Origin: Opacimonas sp002292215
GTDB taxonomy: Bacteria; Pseudomonadota; Gammaproteobacteria; Enterobacterales; Alteromonadaceae
DNA length: 64,000 nucleotides
Assembly (NCBI GenBank): GCA_943846745.1
Contig: OX044360.1
Location: 682,001 to 746,000 of the forward strand
Reading direction: 5' to 3'
A model generated the notes under the pieces. The model ran no database searches. It was not told where the DNA came from and was given only the letters and a program-made list of their open reading frames with translations. Positions within the stretch are counted from its first letter, which is position 1; every line of letters starts with the position of its first letter. The position numbers and the translations under genes were made by a program. This document shows, piece after piece, positions 17,413 to 26,622 of this stretch.

Positions 17413-17892
17413 ATGAACAATATTTATGACTTTTCAATGCCTCTGGCAAATGGTCAGGACCAAGCATTTTCTGAGTATAAAGGAAAAGTCCTGTTAATCG
17501 TTAATACAGCAAGTAAATGTGGTTTTACCCCACAATATGACGGCTTACAAAAATTACAAGATGAGTTTGCAGATAAAGGTTTTACTGTATTGGCATTTCC
17601 GTGTGACCAATTCGGGAAACAAGAGCCTGGCAGTGATGCTGAAATTGTCGATTTTTGTACTACTAAATTCAATGTGGATTTTCCATTATTCTCTAAAATA
17701 GAAGTTAATGGGGATAATGCAGCACCGATTTATAAGGTCATGAAATCCTCAGCCAAAGGGATCTTTGGCAGTGAAGGGATAAAATGGAATTTCACTAAAT
17801 TTTTAGTTAATCAAGAAGGCGAAGTCATTAAACGCTACGCACCTACTTCCAAGCCTGAAGTCATTGCTAAAGATATCGCAAAACTCTTATAG
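17413..17892 (+). CDS. Glutathione/thioredoxin peroxidase (GPx family, BtuE-like)
   Basis: A 159-residue GPx-fold peroxidase that reduces hydroperoxides. The peroxidatic Cys36 is in NTASKCGFTPQY, with the Gln of FPCDQFGKQEPG and Trp/Asn of IKWNFTKF completing the catalytic tetrad. It is a cysteine, not selenocysteine, enzyme. The second Cys (Cys64 area, FPCDQF) fits the thioredoxin-dependent bacterial type. A strong AAGGAAG precedes the ATG. Its last 6 bases overlap the convergent cmoM gene. Confidence 0.93.
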   Translation: MNNIYDFSMPLANGQDQAFSEYKGKVLLIVNTASKCGFTPQYDGLQKLQDEFADKGFTVLAFPCDQFGKQEPGSDAEIVDFCTTKFNVDFPLFSKIEVNGDNAAPIYKVMKSSAKGIFGSEGIKWNFTKFLVNQEGEVIKRYAPTSKPEVIAKDIAKLL

Positions 17893-18738
17893 TTTTTGCA
17901 ATACAACATGAAAATACTTACCTAGCCATTTATATGGTGGCTGGGTTGAATATTCTTTTTCAGCTGTAACTAACGCCGTATAATGCAGGGTTTGATGTTC
18001 AATATTACGCATATAATCATGAATACAGCGGATCCCCGCTTCATGAGTTACCTTCACTTCTGATTTTTCCTTTAGATAGGCTAACACAGGTTGAACGCTT
18101 AACGGCTGCTGAGGATTTAAGCGTACTTTCTTTTTAACTTTCAGGCCTTTTTTGACATAATCAAAATTGCCATACAACAAGTTACCAAACGTGAGCGCAT
18201 CTTTGTTAAAAAAGCTTAGGGATAGATAGCCATTTGGCTGTAACCGTTCGATTAATAAATCAATCGCAACAAAAGGTTCACTAAGCCATTCAAGTACAGC
18301 ATGATTGATAATGATATCGTAATTTGTGCTGACATCTTGGAGCTGGCCAACACGATAATTAATCTCGATATTATCCTTTAAGGCTTGTTGCTGAGCATAT
18401 TTAATTGATTCTCCGGATACATCAATTGCGTCCACATGAAATCCCGCTTTGGCAAACTCTGTCGACATTTGTCCTAGACCGCAACCAGCATCTAACACAC
18501 GTAGTGTTTTCGCTGATGAATTTTCAGAGCAACGTTCTGGCAAAATACCTAGTTGCTGTAAGTGATAGCACAATAACGTATGGCGTAACGTGCCTTTCGT
18601 TGTGCCATATATATTTCGAGCAAATTTATCACTGATCCCATCAAAACCATGATCTGTTTTCGGCATCTGGTTTGATGTTACTGACTCGGTAGATTTTGAG
18701 AATGTCAGTTTATCGGTGCTGTTGGGTGATTGACTCAC
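17887..18738 (-). CDS. cmoM: tRNA 5-carboxymethoxyuridine methyltransferase CmoM
   Basis: A 283-residue class I SAM methyltransferase that matches CmoM (SmtA), which methylates cmo5U34 to mcmo5U34 in some tRNAs. Hallmarks are FDGISDKFARNIYGTTKG near the N-terminus, the SAM motif LRVLDAGCGLGQMS, HAVLEWLSEPF, the segment YGNFDYVKKGLKVKKKVRL (cited in part) and the C-terminal IRCIHDYMR. The N-terminus has about 30 extra Ser/Thr-rich residues compared with E. coli. With cmoA and cmoB 6 kb away, the window holds the pathway from hydroxyuridine to the methyl ester. Confidence 0.9.
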   Translation of the reverse strand: MSQSPNSTDKLTFSKSTESVTSNQMPKTDHGFDGISDKFARNIYGTTKGTLRHTLLCYHLQQLGILPERCSENSSAKTLRVLDAGCGLGQMSTEFAKAGFHVDAIDVSGESIKYAQQQALKDNIEINYRVGQLQDVSTNYDIIINHAVLEWLSEPFVAIDLLIERLQPNGYLSLSFFNKDALTFGNLLYGNFDYVKKGLKVKKKVRLNPQQPLSVQPVLAYLKEKSEVKVTHEAGIRCIHDYMRNIEHQTLHYTALVTAEKEYSTQPPYKWLGKYFHVVLQKL

Positions 18739-18767
18739 AATACAAATCTCTTAGTTCTTAAGTAAGA

Positions 18768-19556
18768 TTAAACAGGATTAGACAGGTCAATAAATGACAC
18801 ATCTAAATCCCACTGAGCTTGGCAATATTCACCTAAGGCTTGTACACCATAACGTTCAGTTGCATGATGACCGGCACCAATGAATGTCACATCATATTCA
18901 TGCGCAATATGTGTGGTTTGTTCTGACGCCTCACCAGTAATAAACGCATCCACCCCCGCTTGAGCGGCAGTTTCCAAATAACCTTGGCCACCACCGGTAC
19001 ACCATGCAACATGTTTGATTAGTCGCCCCTCGGTCACCTCTTGAGCAACAAGTGGAGCAGTAAAACCACTACCCAACACTATTGGCTTACGGTTTAACGC
19101 CTGTTCAACGCGAGCGACTAATTCTGTTGCCGATATGCCTTGTGGGAATTCACCGCGCATTAACACCCCTTCAGGTTTAGTGTCTAATGAACATACATTA
19201 ATGATGCCTAAACGTGCAGCTAGTTGCGCATTGTTGCCTAATGTGGGGTGCACATCTAACGGTAAATGATAGGCATATAGATTAATATCATGAGCAAGTA
19301 AGGCTTTAATACGTTGTTGCTTCATATGACAAATAGTTTGGTTTTCACCTTTCCAAAAATAACCGTGATGCACAATGATCGCATCAGCATTGTGTGCAAT
19401 CGCTTGTTCAATTAATCCAAGAGACGCAGTCACACCAGTGATTACTTTTTGTACATTTTGACGTCCTTGGACTTGCAAGCCATTGGGACAATAATCTGTA
19501 ATAGAATCACTCCTTAATAGGGTGTTCAGAGATTTTTCAAGATCGAAGTGGTTCAT
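18768..19556 (-). CDS. NIF3-family protein (YbgI, GTP cyclohydrolase 1 type 2 homolog)
   Basis: A 262-residue NIF3/YbgI protein, a toroidal di-metal protein of uncertain activity. Metal ligands are visible in IIVHHGYFWKGE, LDVHPTLGN and the C-terminal GHHATERYGVQALGE; the conserved WCTGGGQGYLE and DAFITGEASEQ also appear. The length equals that of E. coli YbgI (247) with a small extension. It lies behind cmoM on the same strand with about 30 bases between, so the gene order NIF3-cmoM suggests one transcript. Confidence 0.9.
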   Translation of the reverse strand: MNHFDLEKSLNTLLRSDSITDYCPNGLQVQGRQNVQKVITGVTASLGLIEQAIAHNADAIIVHHGYFWKGENQTICHMKQQRIKALLAHDINLYAYHLPLDVHPTLGNNAQLAARLGIINVCSLDTKPEGVLMRGEFPQGISATELVARVEQALNRKPIVLGSGFTAPLVAQEVTEGRLIKHVAWCTGGGQGYLETAAQAGVDAFITGEASEQTTHIAHEYDVTFIGAGHHATERYGVQALGEYCQAQWDLDVSFIDLSNPV

Positions 19557-19653
19557 ACAGACTGGCCTTAATTTGCGTCAAATAGACTTTAATAAAAAAA
19601 AACGATATAAATAATGCTCTATATTAACACTAACTTAGGGTTTCATACACACT

Positions 19654-19983
19654 ATGAGCAAACTAGATAAAGACCAAACCATCGAACAATTCACTCACGC
19701 CTACACTGCCGCAAACGGTAAAGCACCAGAAATTGAAGCTAAAGGTGGCTGGTATAGTGTTGATGGTGGAAAAAATATTCGTTTAGCGGCTATCGCCGAA
19801 ATGACTGCGGAATTATCCGGTGGAACTGCGACGGCTTCTTCAGCACCAGCCACTAAAAAGGCGACTAAGAAACCAACTACGAAAACGGCAAAACCGTCAA
19901 AATCAGCAAGTGGCTTTTCTGTGAAAAGTTTTTGGCAAGAAACCGTATTAGCGCCGTTACATAATGCACGTCCACCACGCTAA
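19654..19983 (+). CDS. Small basic hypothetical protein with Lys/Thr/Ala-rich linker
   Basis: A 109-residue protein I do not recognise. Residues 1-55 look like a small folded domain (TIEQFTHAYTAANG, KGGWYSVDGGKNIRLA). Residues about 58-90 are a low-complexity linker of A, K, T, P and S (TKKATKKPTTKTAK), like histone H1-type tails. The C-terminal 20 residues (FSVKSFWQETVLAPLHNA) again look structured. Such a tail suggests nucleic-acid binding, but this is inference. It stands between divergent NIF3 and convergent sohB and ends at a bidirectional terminator, so it is a single-gene unit. Confidence 0.75.
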   Translation: MSKLDKDQTIEQFTHAYTAANGKAPEIEAKGGWYSVDGGKNIRLAAIAEMTAELSGGTATASSAPATKKATKKPTTKTAKPSKSASGFSVKSFWQETVLAPLHNARPPR

Positions 19984-20011
19984 TCTTTTCTAATCATAAA
20001 TAGACAACCAT

Positions 20012-20064
20012 AAAAAAAGCGAGTTTCGTTGCAGGTAAATATCCGTGCCGAAACTCGCTTTTTT
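20012..20064. terminator. Bidirectional rho-independent terminator
   Basis: AAAAAAGCGAGTTTCG pairs with CGAAACTCGCTTTTTT (16 bp) around a 20-base loop. Because the arms begin with A runs and end with T runs, it can terminate both the small basic protein gene on plus and sohB on minus. A second small inverted repeat, TTAGGAA/TTCCTAA, follows at 20063-20082. Confidence 0.9.
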
Positions 20065-20094
20065 AGGAAAAACCGTTCCTAAGTATGCCGCAAT

Positions 20095-21198
20095 TTAACT
20101 AATCGGTGTTTGGCTTTGGTTAAATATGCGATTGTATGCTCTAAACATAGTGTTTTCAGCTGCAAAACCTAACTTTTCCATCACATTTTTCTTTTCAGAA
20201 TATTTCACGCTAAATATCTCATGTGTTTTATTCAGCTCAAGAATAATATCGTCAGAGGTCGCTAACTCATCTACCAAGCCGAGTTCTTTAGCTTGCAGAC
20301 CGAACCAATACTCACCCGTTGCGACTTTTGCAATATCTAAACTTGGACGGTTGGTATTCACAAAATCTTTAAACATGACATGAACTTCTTCAAGCTCGGC
20401 TTTAAATTTCGCACGACCTTCGTCATTATTTTCACCGAATACCGTTAAAGTGCGTTTGTAGTCACCTGCAGTATGTTGCTCAAAATCGATATCATTTTTC
20501 TTTAATAATTTATTAAAGTTAGGCATTTGGGCTATCACACCAATCGAACCAATAATGGCAAAATTAGCACAAATTAAACGATCCGCGACACACGCCATCA
20601 TGTAACCGCCACTAGCAGCAACCTTATCAACACAGATAGTCAATTTTAACCCTTTGGCTTTGATACGTTGCAATTGCGAAGCAGCGAGTCCATAACCATG
20701 TACAACCCCACCACCCGATTCTAAATTAACTAGAACTTCGTCATTATCTTCAGCGGCTAACAAAATAGCAGTAATTTCTTCACGTAAATTAGCTACTTCA
20801 TGCGCATCTACCGAACCGTGGAAATTGATAACGAATAATCTCGCCTTGTCAGTGCTAATTTTTGCCGGTGAATCTGATAAATTCGGATCTGACCCTATTT
20901 TATTTTTGGCAGCTCGTTTTATGGCAGCTTTATCCGCTTTTGCCTTGGCCTTTTCTTCAGCTTTTTTATCTTTCATAAATTGTTTGAGCTGGGCATCACT
21001 TAACAGCATTTTTTCTGCATAATCAGTGACATCTTCTAACGCATCAGAAATCGAGCGGATCTCTAATTGACCTTTACCACTTGCTTGTCCTTTTTGTTTC
21101 ATTGCAATTGCCACAAACGCAATTAACACAGCAACAATAGCCATTACGACCGTGATTGCTTTGGCAAAAAACAATCCATATTCAAATAAAAATTCCAA
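20095..21198 (-). CDS. sohB: Peptidase S49 family protease SohB
   Basis: A 367-residue inner-membrane S49 serine peptidase. An N-terminal membrane anchor (residues about 8-30, FFAKAITVVMAIVAVLIAFVA in part) is followed by a Lys/Ala-rich charged region and the S49 domain with VINFHGSVDA, the LESGGGVVHGYG segment and the catalytic-serine region DKVAASGGYMMACVADRL. E. coli SohB is a multicopy suppressor of htrA defects, and this length fits (349 in E. coli). It ends at the shared bidirectional terminator. Confidence 0.93.
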   Translation of the reverse strand: MEFLFEYGLFFAKAITVVMAIVAVLIAFVAIAMKQKGQASGKGQLEIRSISDALEDVTDYAEKMLLSDAQLKQFMKDKKAEEKAKAKADKAAIKRAAKNKIGSDPNLSDSPAKISTDKARLFVINFHGSVDAHEVANLREEITAILLAAEDNDEVLVNLESGGGVVHGYGLAASQLQRIKAKGLKLTICVDKVAASGGYMMACVADRLICANFAIIGSIGVIAQMPNFNKLLKKNDIDFEQHTAGDYKRTLTVFGENNDEGRAKFKAELEEVHVMFKDFVNTNRPSLDIAKVATGEYWFGLQAKELGLVDELATSDDIILELNKTHEIFSVKYSEKKNVMEKLGFAAENTMFRAYNRIFNQSQTPIS

Positions 21199-21251
21199 CC
21201 ACTTATCCTCTTAAAATAATGTTACAAGTTGAGCGCTAGATAATAGCAAAA

Positions 21252-21277
21252 AAAAGAGCCCTAAGGCTCTTTATTCA
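21252..21277 (-). terminator. Rho-independent terminator of the acylase gene
   Basis: AAAGAGCC (21253-21260), CTAA loop and GGCTCTTT (21265-21272) form an 8-bp stem. Read on the minus strand it is followed by a long T run, so it ends transcription of the penicillin-acylase-type gene before sohB. Confidence 0.88.
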
Positions 21278-21291
21278 CGATAAATGTATCA

Positions 21292-23883
21292 TTAATTCAT
21301 TGCATCAGTTGCCGTTGAAATAGTCATTTCCATTACTTTATTAGCTTCAATATCCACCTCAGTAAACCTAAACGGTCTAAATTGCGGCATTTGTGAATAG
21401 AGTAAGGTTTGATCTAGATTTGAGTCATCACCAATAGCATGTGACTGTGAATAACTTAACAACCCTCTGGCTTGTGGCCCATCAGCAGTGAAATTAACCA
21501 CCATCATCCAGCTACTACCATAAGTGATATGATAGCCTTCGCCATCGGCACTCAAACGCGTATTCGGTAAGGTGCTATATTCATGACGTGGTAACAGTGT
21601 TCCATTATTACCAATATCGGTATCAAACACGTTAAAGCCACCTTCTACATTATGCGCCCCACCCCATGGATACTTAAGCCCTGACGCTAATCCATCTGCT
21701 GTACTGCGTTCCACAAACTGAACTTCGCCAAGGGTCGCATCTAAGGCGATACCAGCAGCTTGAACATTTAGTACTGCTTGAGCAAACTGTCGTAAGGTCA
21801 CGGCATTCGCAACTAAGGTATTCGGTGTGTTGGCTGGATCTGTTACATCAAAAGCATTTTCCCATTGAATATTGCCACGACTAGCAAAGGCGAATTCACG
21901 GAACACATGTGCACCGGTACTGTCTAGGTTCATCTTTCCGTCAAACATGGCTAATGCTGCGCACCCTCCACTAATATCAACTGCTATGCCATTTACATCG
22001 ACGGGGTTTGATTCTTGCGCCTGACAAGCGCTCAACAAATCCGTCAAAATCGTATTCGCCAGATAACTATCATTCCCTAAAAGAGCTTCTTCAACTTCAG
22101 TTGCTGAAAACAAACCGTCACTGCCACTCGCACCGGCCAGAAGTTGATGCGCCATACGCGAACGTAGTGATTGCTCATTGCCCACTTGACCAAATAATGG
22201 AGATACACCCGTAATTGGCTTCGCTAGGTTCGTTAGCCAAAAACTATCATTCGAGTTTTGTACATAATCTGTCCCTTCATATTTGGGTGCATCTTCATAC
22301 GCGACAGGTCCAACAAAATCCATTTGTGAAATAAACCCTGGTAACACGGTAAAACCGGCAGCCTGTTTAGTACCTATTAACAGTGGATTAGTGGTTAACG
22401 CATTAATTGCCGTATCAGTTAAACCGGGTACGGTTGAATCATCAATATAAAAGACCTCCCCAGTCTTAGAAGCTGCCATTGTATTATTAAAAATCACACC
22501 GTCATAATCTTTGAAGGATTGTTTAAACTCATCCATATTCGTTGCTAAGTTCATCGCAAACCAGTGATCAACCACATCAAAATTAGGTAAGTTTGCGTCT
22601 TTTATCGCAAATGAATTTGTTGCATCCCATCCAAAGTTACCAGGCACCACAATCATGGGACCATAGTTAGTATAGTAAGATGTTTTTGCCAGACGCATCG
22701 ACGTTGTAGGTCCTGTCGCCACGTCGATTTCTAATTCATTACTAAATATAGTCCGTTTGTTGCCATCTACCAGATGCGTCAAGCTCTGGGTATCACTGTC
22801 ATCCATACTTAATTGGTAAACAACAAAATGTTCAGCGGTACTAAAGGTATGAGTCCATGCAACATGTTCATTAAAGCCGATATTAACGGCACCAGGTACC
22901 CCCATCAACGAGCCACCCATAACGTTTAAGAAACCAGGGATAGTGGTATGAAACTGCCAAAAACGTAAATTACCCGTATGTGGAAAGTGCGGGTTACCTA
23001 ATACCATCCCCATCCCATTTTCGGTCATGTCAGAACCCAAACCCCAACCATTTGACCCCATTTCTTTAGGATTACGCTCAGGCATTGAAAACTGTGGATT
23101 TACAGCAAAAGGTAAAGCATTACTGGCTGTTCTTGTTTGAGCTCTAGCTTGAGCATTAGCTATGGTATTGGCTTTGCTTAGTGCAACTTTAGGTATGCCA
23201 ACTGGACGCGGTAAAAAAGATTCACCGGGAGGTGCCGCAGCAAACATCGCAGGCAAAAAATTCGCGGCACCAGGCAATAATGAGACGCCCAATGAATAAG
23301 TAAAAATATCCAACGGCTCTAATGGCTGAACCCAAGGTTGATTTGCACAAGCCGGATCAATATTGGCAACACCGGTATCTGCTAAATATTGGTTATAACC
23401 TTGCGTGTACCCAGATGCCATTGCCCGAGTATTAGCGGACATACTTGCATAATTATCTTCTGCAATTTGTCGGATCCCAACCGTTAAAAATCCAAAATCA
23501 TTGATTAAATGTTCTGAATCACCACTTTCAGGTACCATATCTGGGCCGTAATATTTGGCACGTTGAGAGTTATATTTGAGGATTTGATCCGCAAGTATAC
23601 AGATATTATCTTTAGCAAACGCATAACCCACACCAAATGCCATGCTCTCTACATTATCAGCGATGATGTGTGGTACGCCATATTCTGTCCAACGAATATC
23701 GGCACTAAGTTCGCCATCTGGATCAAAAGCAGGTAAAACAGGTGCTGGTGTAACAACGGGTATGACTGGCGCCGATGGTGGTGTAACAACTTGTACAGGA
23801 TCGGAACCGCACGCGCTTAGTGTTAGGATTGAAAAGGTAGAAAGAGCTAATGTGACATGTTTTGAAATTTGATTATTATGCAA
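21292..23883 (-). CDS. PvdQ-like penicillin acylase family lipoprotein (S45, Ntn hydrolase)
   Basis: An 863-residue precursor with a lipobox (LTLSACGS) and Pro/Val-rich linker. The S45 family organisation is clear: an alpha-chain (WTEYGVPHIIADNVESMAFG), a spacer, then the autocleavage site with nucleophile Ser277 in EMGSNGWGLGSDMTENG. Downstream segments LGNPHFPHTGNLRFWQFH and VNIGFNEHVAWTHTFS match PvdQ/AHL-acylase-type enzymes rather than classical penicillin G acylases. The substrate could be N-acyl-homoserine lactones or other N-acyl amides. PvdQ is a soluble periplasmic enzyme, so a lipid-anchored form is noteworthy. A terminator follows at 21252. Confidence 0.87.
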   Translation of the reverse strand: MHNNQISKHVTLALSTFSILTLSACGSDPVQVVTPPSAPVIPVVTPAPVLPAFDPDGELSADIRWTEYGVPHIIADNVESMAFGVGYAFAKDNICILADQILKYNSQRAKYYGPDMVPESGDSEHLINDFGFLTVGIRQIAEDNYASMSANTRAMASGYTQGYNQYLADTGVANIDPACANQPWVQPLEPLDIFTYSLGVSLLPGAANFLPAMFAAAPPGESFLPRPVGIPKVALSKANTIANAQARAQTRTASNALPFAVNPQFSMPERNPKEMGSNGWGLGSDMTENGMGMVLGNPHFPHTGNLRFWQFHTTIPGFLNVMGGSLMGVPGAVNIGFNEHVAWTHTFSTAEHFVVYQLSMDDSDTQSLTHLVDGNKRTIFSNELEIDVATGPTTSMRLAKTSYYTNYGPMIVVPGNFGWDATNSFAIKDANLPNFDVVDHWFAMNLATNMDEFKQSFKDYDGVIFNNTMAASKTGEVFYIDDSTVPGLTDTAINALTTNPLLIGTKQAAGFTVLPGFISQMDFVGPVAYEDAPKYEGTDYVQNSNDSFWLTNLAKPITGVSPLFGQVGNEQSLRSRMAHQLLAGASGSDGLFSATEVEEALLGNDSYLANTILTDLLSACQAQESNPVDVNGIAVDISGGCAALAMFDGKMNLDSTGAHVFREFAFASRGNIQWENAFDVTDPANTPNTLVANAVTLRQFAQAVLNVQAAGIALDATLGEVQFVERSTADGLASGLKYPWGGAHNVEGGFNVFDTDIGNNGTLLPRHEYSTLPNTRLSADGEGYHITYGSSWMMVVNFTADGPQARGLLSYSQSHAIGDDSNLDQTLLYSQMPQFRPFRFTEVDIEANKVMEMTISTATDAMN

Positions 23884-23950
23884 AATGAATACTCCTTTAT
23901 AAGAGTATTTAACTTACTCGACATTGTTCATATTTACAAATTTTTAACAA

Positions 23951-23984
23951 AAAAAGACCTGCTATAAACATAACAGGTCTTTAC
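23951..23984 (-). terminator. Rho-independent terminator of the lipase gene
   Basis: AAAGACCTG (23953-23961) pairs with CAGGTCTTT (23974-23982) around a 12-base loop. On the minus strand the stem is followed by a run of seven T. It separates the lipase gene from the acylase gene downstream of it, so the two have separate transcripts. Confidence 0.87.
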
Positions 23985-24018
23985 ACATTTTTATTTTTTA
24001 AAAGCAGGTATTAGTCGT

Positions 24019-26622
24019 TTATTCAACAACCGTTGTATTGGTAATAGGTAATACTCTACCACCTGATGCAATAAATGCAGCAACCTGAGTTTGCATTTCT
24101 AATGTAACTGCAGCACTTGACTCTGGGCTCAATGATGAACCATGCGCACCTTCATTAAACAAGACATAACCAGACATAGGCTCAGTAGACTGTGCTGATG
24201 CTGAAACTTGCATCAAACCAGCTTGCTCAACGTAAGCGTCTTGACCTGCTAGAGGTACTGCTGTGCTAACCGGAATAACTTGGTCAGGTAGATTCGTACC
24301 GCCATCACCCACAACTGTCATCACATGTGTTGGTGTATTCATACCTAATGTATTCACAAAGCTGATTGGGTCTGCACCGTCTAACGAGGTTTGTGCAGCA
24401 AAGGCAAATTGATTAAATGTCGCGTTGACCGTCGCTAACTGTGAATCAGATAGTGCGTTTAAGAATGGTTCAACCAACGCTGAAGTTTGCGCTTCGGTTG
24501 CACCAGCAGGATAAGTACCTGCCACTAACGCAGCAAAGTCAGGACTTGCTTGCGATAACAGTAAGCTCTTTATAAGTGGACCAAAACTAGGTGATTCAAG
24601 TAAAAATTGTGCAGTACCTGCTCCTGGTGATTCTAGCGACGCTGCTGCAACGCTAAACATACCATCTAATGCACTTAAGTCGCCCCCCATAGATGTATTT
24701 GCTACAGCAGCAAAGTTACCGCCTGCAATACCACCTAAAGACACGCCCATCACTGATACGTTACTGGCATCAAGCATAGCGATGCTGCCTGTTGATGTAT
24801 CAATAACTGCATTTAAGCCTAAACGCAAACCTAACAAATCAGAAACTGATTGAGTTAAATTGGCTTTCGCTGTTGGCAGAGTTTGCAAGTTCATATAATG
24901 CGTTGCAGATACAGTGGTCGCATTGATTTCATCAGTGCCGTCCCCATCTAAATCATAGCCACGAGAACCATGTAATGGATGATCAATAGCAACTGTCGCC
25001 ACACCTGCAAAAGACAATGCAGCAGTGATGGCTAACATGTCTTCTTTTTGACGTGTAATTCCATGATAAAGGATCGCGACAGGCCATCCAGCATCAGGCA
25101 TAGTCATAGCAGGTTGACCCAGTGCAGCAATAACCATTGGGTCAGGTACAGTAATTTGTACATCTAATGTCATATTACCCGCATTACCACCTTTAGCTTG
25201 TGGAATTGGGCTAAAACGAGTGACATTACGATCACGATCTAACGGTGCACCATTCGCATCTTGTAAATCACGTAAACCTACAGCAGCACACGTTGCATCA
25301 TTGGGACCAGCTGAATAAGTCGCTTGAACAGTAGCTGGTAAACCAGCAAAACCAGCCAAGACAATACCACTATCACATGCAGCAGTCATAAATTCAGTGA
25401 CGGGTGCAAGTGGATTATCTGCACGAGGTATTGCTAAGAAATGAGGTAAAGAAATAGTAGCGCGTACATGTTTCGCCGCACAAAATGGTCCTGCTGAAGC
25501 TAAAACACCACCAGCTACTTCCGCTGCGAAATCATTGACTTGTGGAATAGCATTGCCAAAACCACCCGCAGCTGCTGTAAGTAAGCCGCCACATGTCGTC
25601 ATGCCACTAAAATCAGCAGCTTGAATTGCTGGTACTAATGCTGCAGCTTCGCTTGGTAATTGTGAAATACCAAACTGCACAGCTCCAGCAACCGCTTCAG
25701 CAGAAACTAAACCAAGTGCTTCCATAGCATTAGGTGCATCAGGCGCATCTACGACAGTCATCGCAGGCAATGCCATTCCTGCAGTAGGATCGCCAGCAGC
25801 GGCGCGAGCAGCAAATTCACCTACCATGACTTTTTTGATCGTTTCTAAAACAACCGTGGTTGATTGTGTAGTAAAAGACGCAGCGTAAGTGATATTTTCA
25901 CGAGCTAAACCAACTTGGTTTAGTGACACAACAATACTGTTAATTAAAGTTTGTAAGCCTATTTGTGCTTCCGAACCTAATGGTGAAGTTGCAGGATCTT
26001 GATTTACTAAACCCCAAGTTGTTGAACCTTGTACCGAACGACCCGTTGAATCTTTTAAATCATCTGTTAATACTAAGATATAACCTTGGCTAGGCTTAAG
26101 CGGCTTTAATGGAACAAAAGCAATGGTATTGTTATCAGCTAATGACACAACATAATCAACACCAAACGTTAACTTGTCACCGACTTTACAACCCGCTGAA
26201 GGAACAGGAATAGCTGCACAATCAGGATCAGATTGATTTAGGCCCAATGTTGCTTCGTATAAAGATACGCCAGCAGAAATAGTAGAGGCATCGAGACTGA
26301 CACCCGATGGGGTTTCAACGTTAATAACGAAAGGTTGTGATACAGACCACCCATCTAATACATTCAATGCATTCTGGGGATCCGTAAAATCAGTTGCATC
26401 AGCCACTGGGATATTAAGTGTGTAATCGAAAAAGCCATCGTCGCCTGGTAACATTAACAAATCGTTCGGGATGTTAAGGTTACCCGCACCTGGATCAAAA
26501 ACAACTCGCGATAACGGTTGTTGCTGGGGGGTTTCGGCTTGAAGATCGCTCATAGTTTCGCCACCACAACCAACAAGGGCTAGTGCCGAAGCAACGCTGG
26601 TGCTGATTAACAATTTTTTCAT
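24019..26622 (-). CDS. Pla-1/cef-type extracellular lipase lipoprotein (VolA-like)
   Basis: An 867-residue lipoprotein. The ATG at 26622 is chosen because it begins a lipoprotein signal peptide (MKKLLISTSVASALALVGCGG) and has GGGAGA six bases upstream; a longer open frame begins at 26745 but adds a non-signal sequence. The mature start (RVVFDPGAGNLNIPNDLLM) and the overall layout are those of the Pla-1/cef/VolA lipases. The nucleophile elbow is GVSLGG with Ser628, and the preceding oxyanion region (VAILYHGITRQKEDML) is present. Members hydrolyse lysophospholipids or phospholipids at the cell surface, releasing fatty acids for import. This agrees with the nearby acyl-CoA machinery. Confidence 0.85.
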   Translation of the reverse strand: MKKLLISTSVASALALVGCGGETMSDLQAETPQQQPLSRVVFDPGAGNLNIPNDLLMLPGDDGFFDYTLNIPVADATDFTDPQNALNVLDGWSVSQPFVINVETPSGVSLDASTISAGVSLYEATLGLNQSDPDCAAIPVPSAGCKVGDKLTFGVDYVVSLADNNTIAFVPLKPLKPSQGYILVLTDDLKDSTGRSVQGSTTWGLVNQDPATSPLGSEAQIGLQTLINSIVVSLNQVGLARENITYAASFTTQSTTVVLETIKKVMVGEFAARAAAGDPTAGMALPAMTVVDAPDAPNAMEALGLVSAEAVAGAVQFGISQLPSEAAALVPAIQAADFSGMTTCGGLLTAAAGGFGNAIPQVNDFAAEVAGGVLASAGPFCAAKHVRATISLPHFLAIPRADNPLAPVTEFMTAACDSGIVLAGFAGLPATVQATYSAGPNDATCAAVGLRDLQDANGAPLDRDRNVTRFSPIPQAKGGNAGNMTLDVQITVPDPMVIAALGQPAMTMPDAGWPVAILYHGITRQKEDMLAITAALSFAGVATVAIDHPLHGSRGYDLDGDGTDEINATTVSATHYMNLQTLPTAKANLTQSVSDLLGLRLGLNAVIDTSTGSIAMLDASNVSVMGVSLGGIAGGNFAAVANTSMGGDLSALDGMFSVAAASLESPGAGTAQFLLESPSFGPLIKSLLLSQASPDFAALVAGTYPAGATEAQTSALVEPFLNALSDSQLATVNATFNQFAFAAQTSLDGADPISFVNTLGMNTPTHVMTVVGDGGTNLPDQVIPVSTAVPLAGQDAYVEQAGLMQVSASAQSTEPMSGYVLFNEGAHGSSLSPESSAAVTLEMQTQVAAFIASGGRVLPITNTTVVE

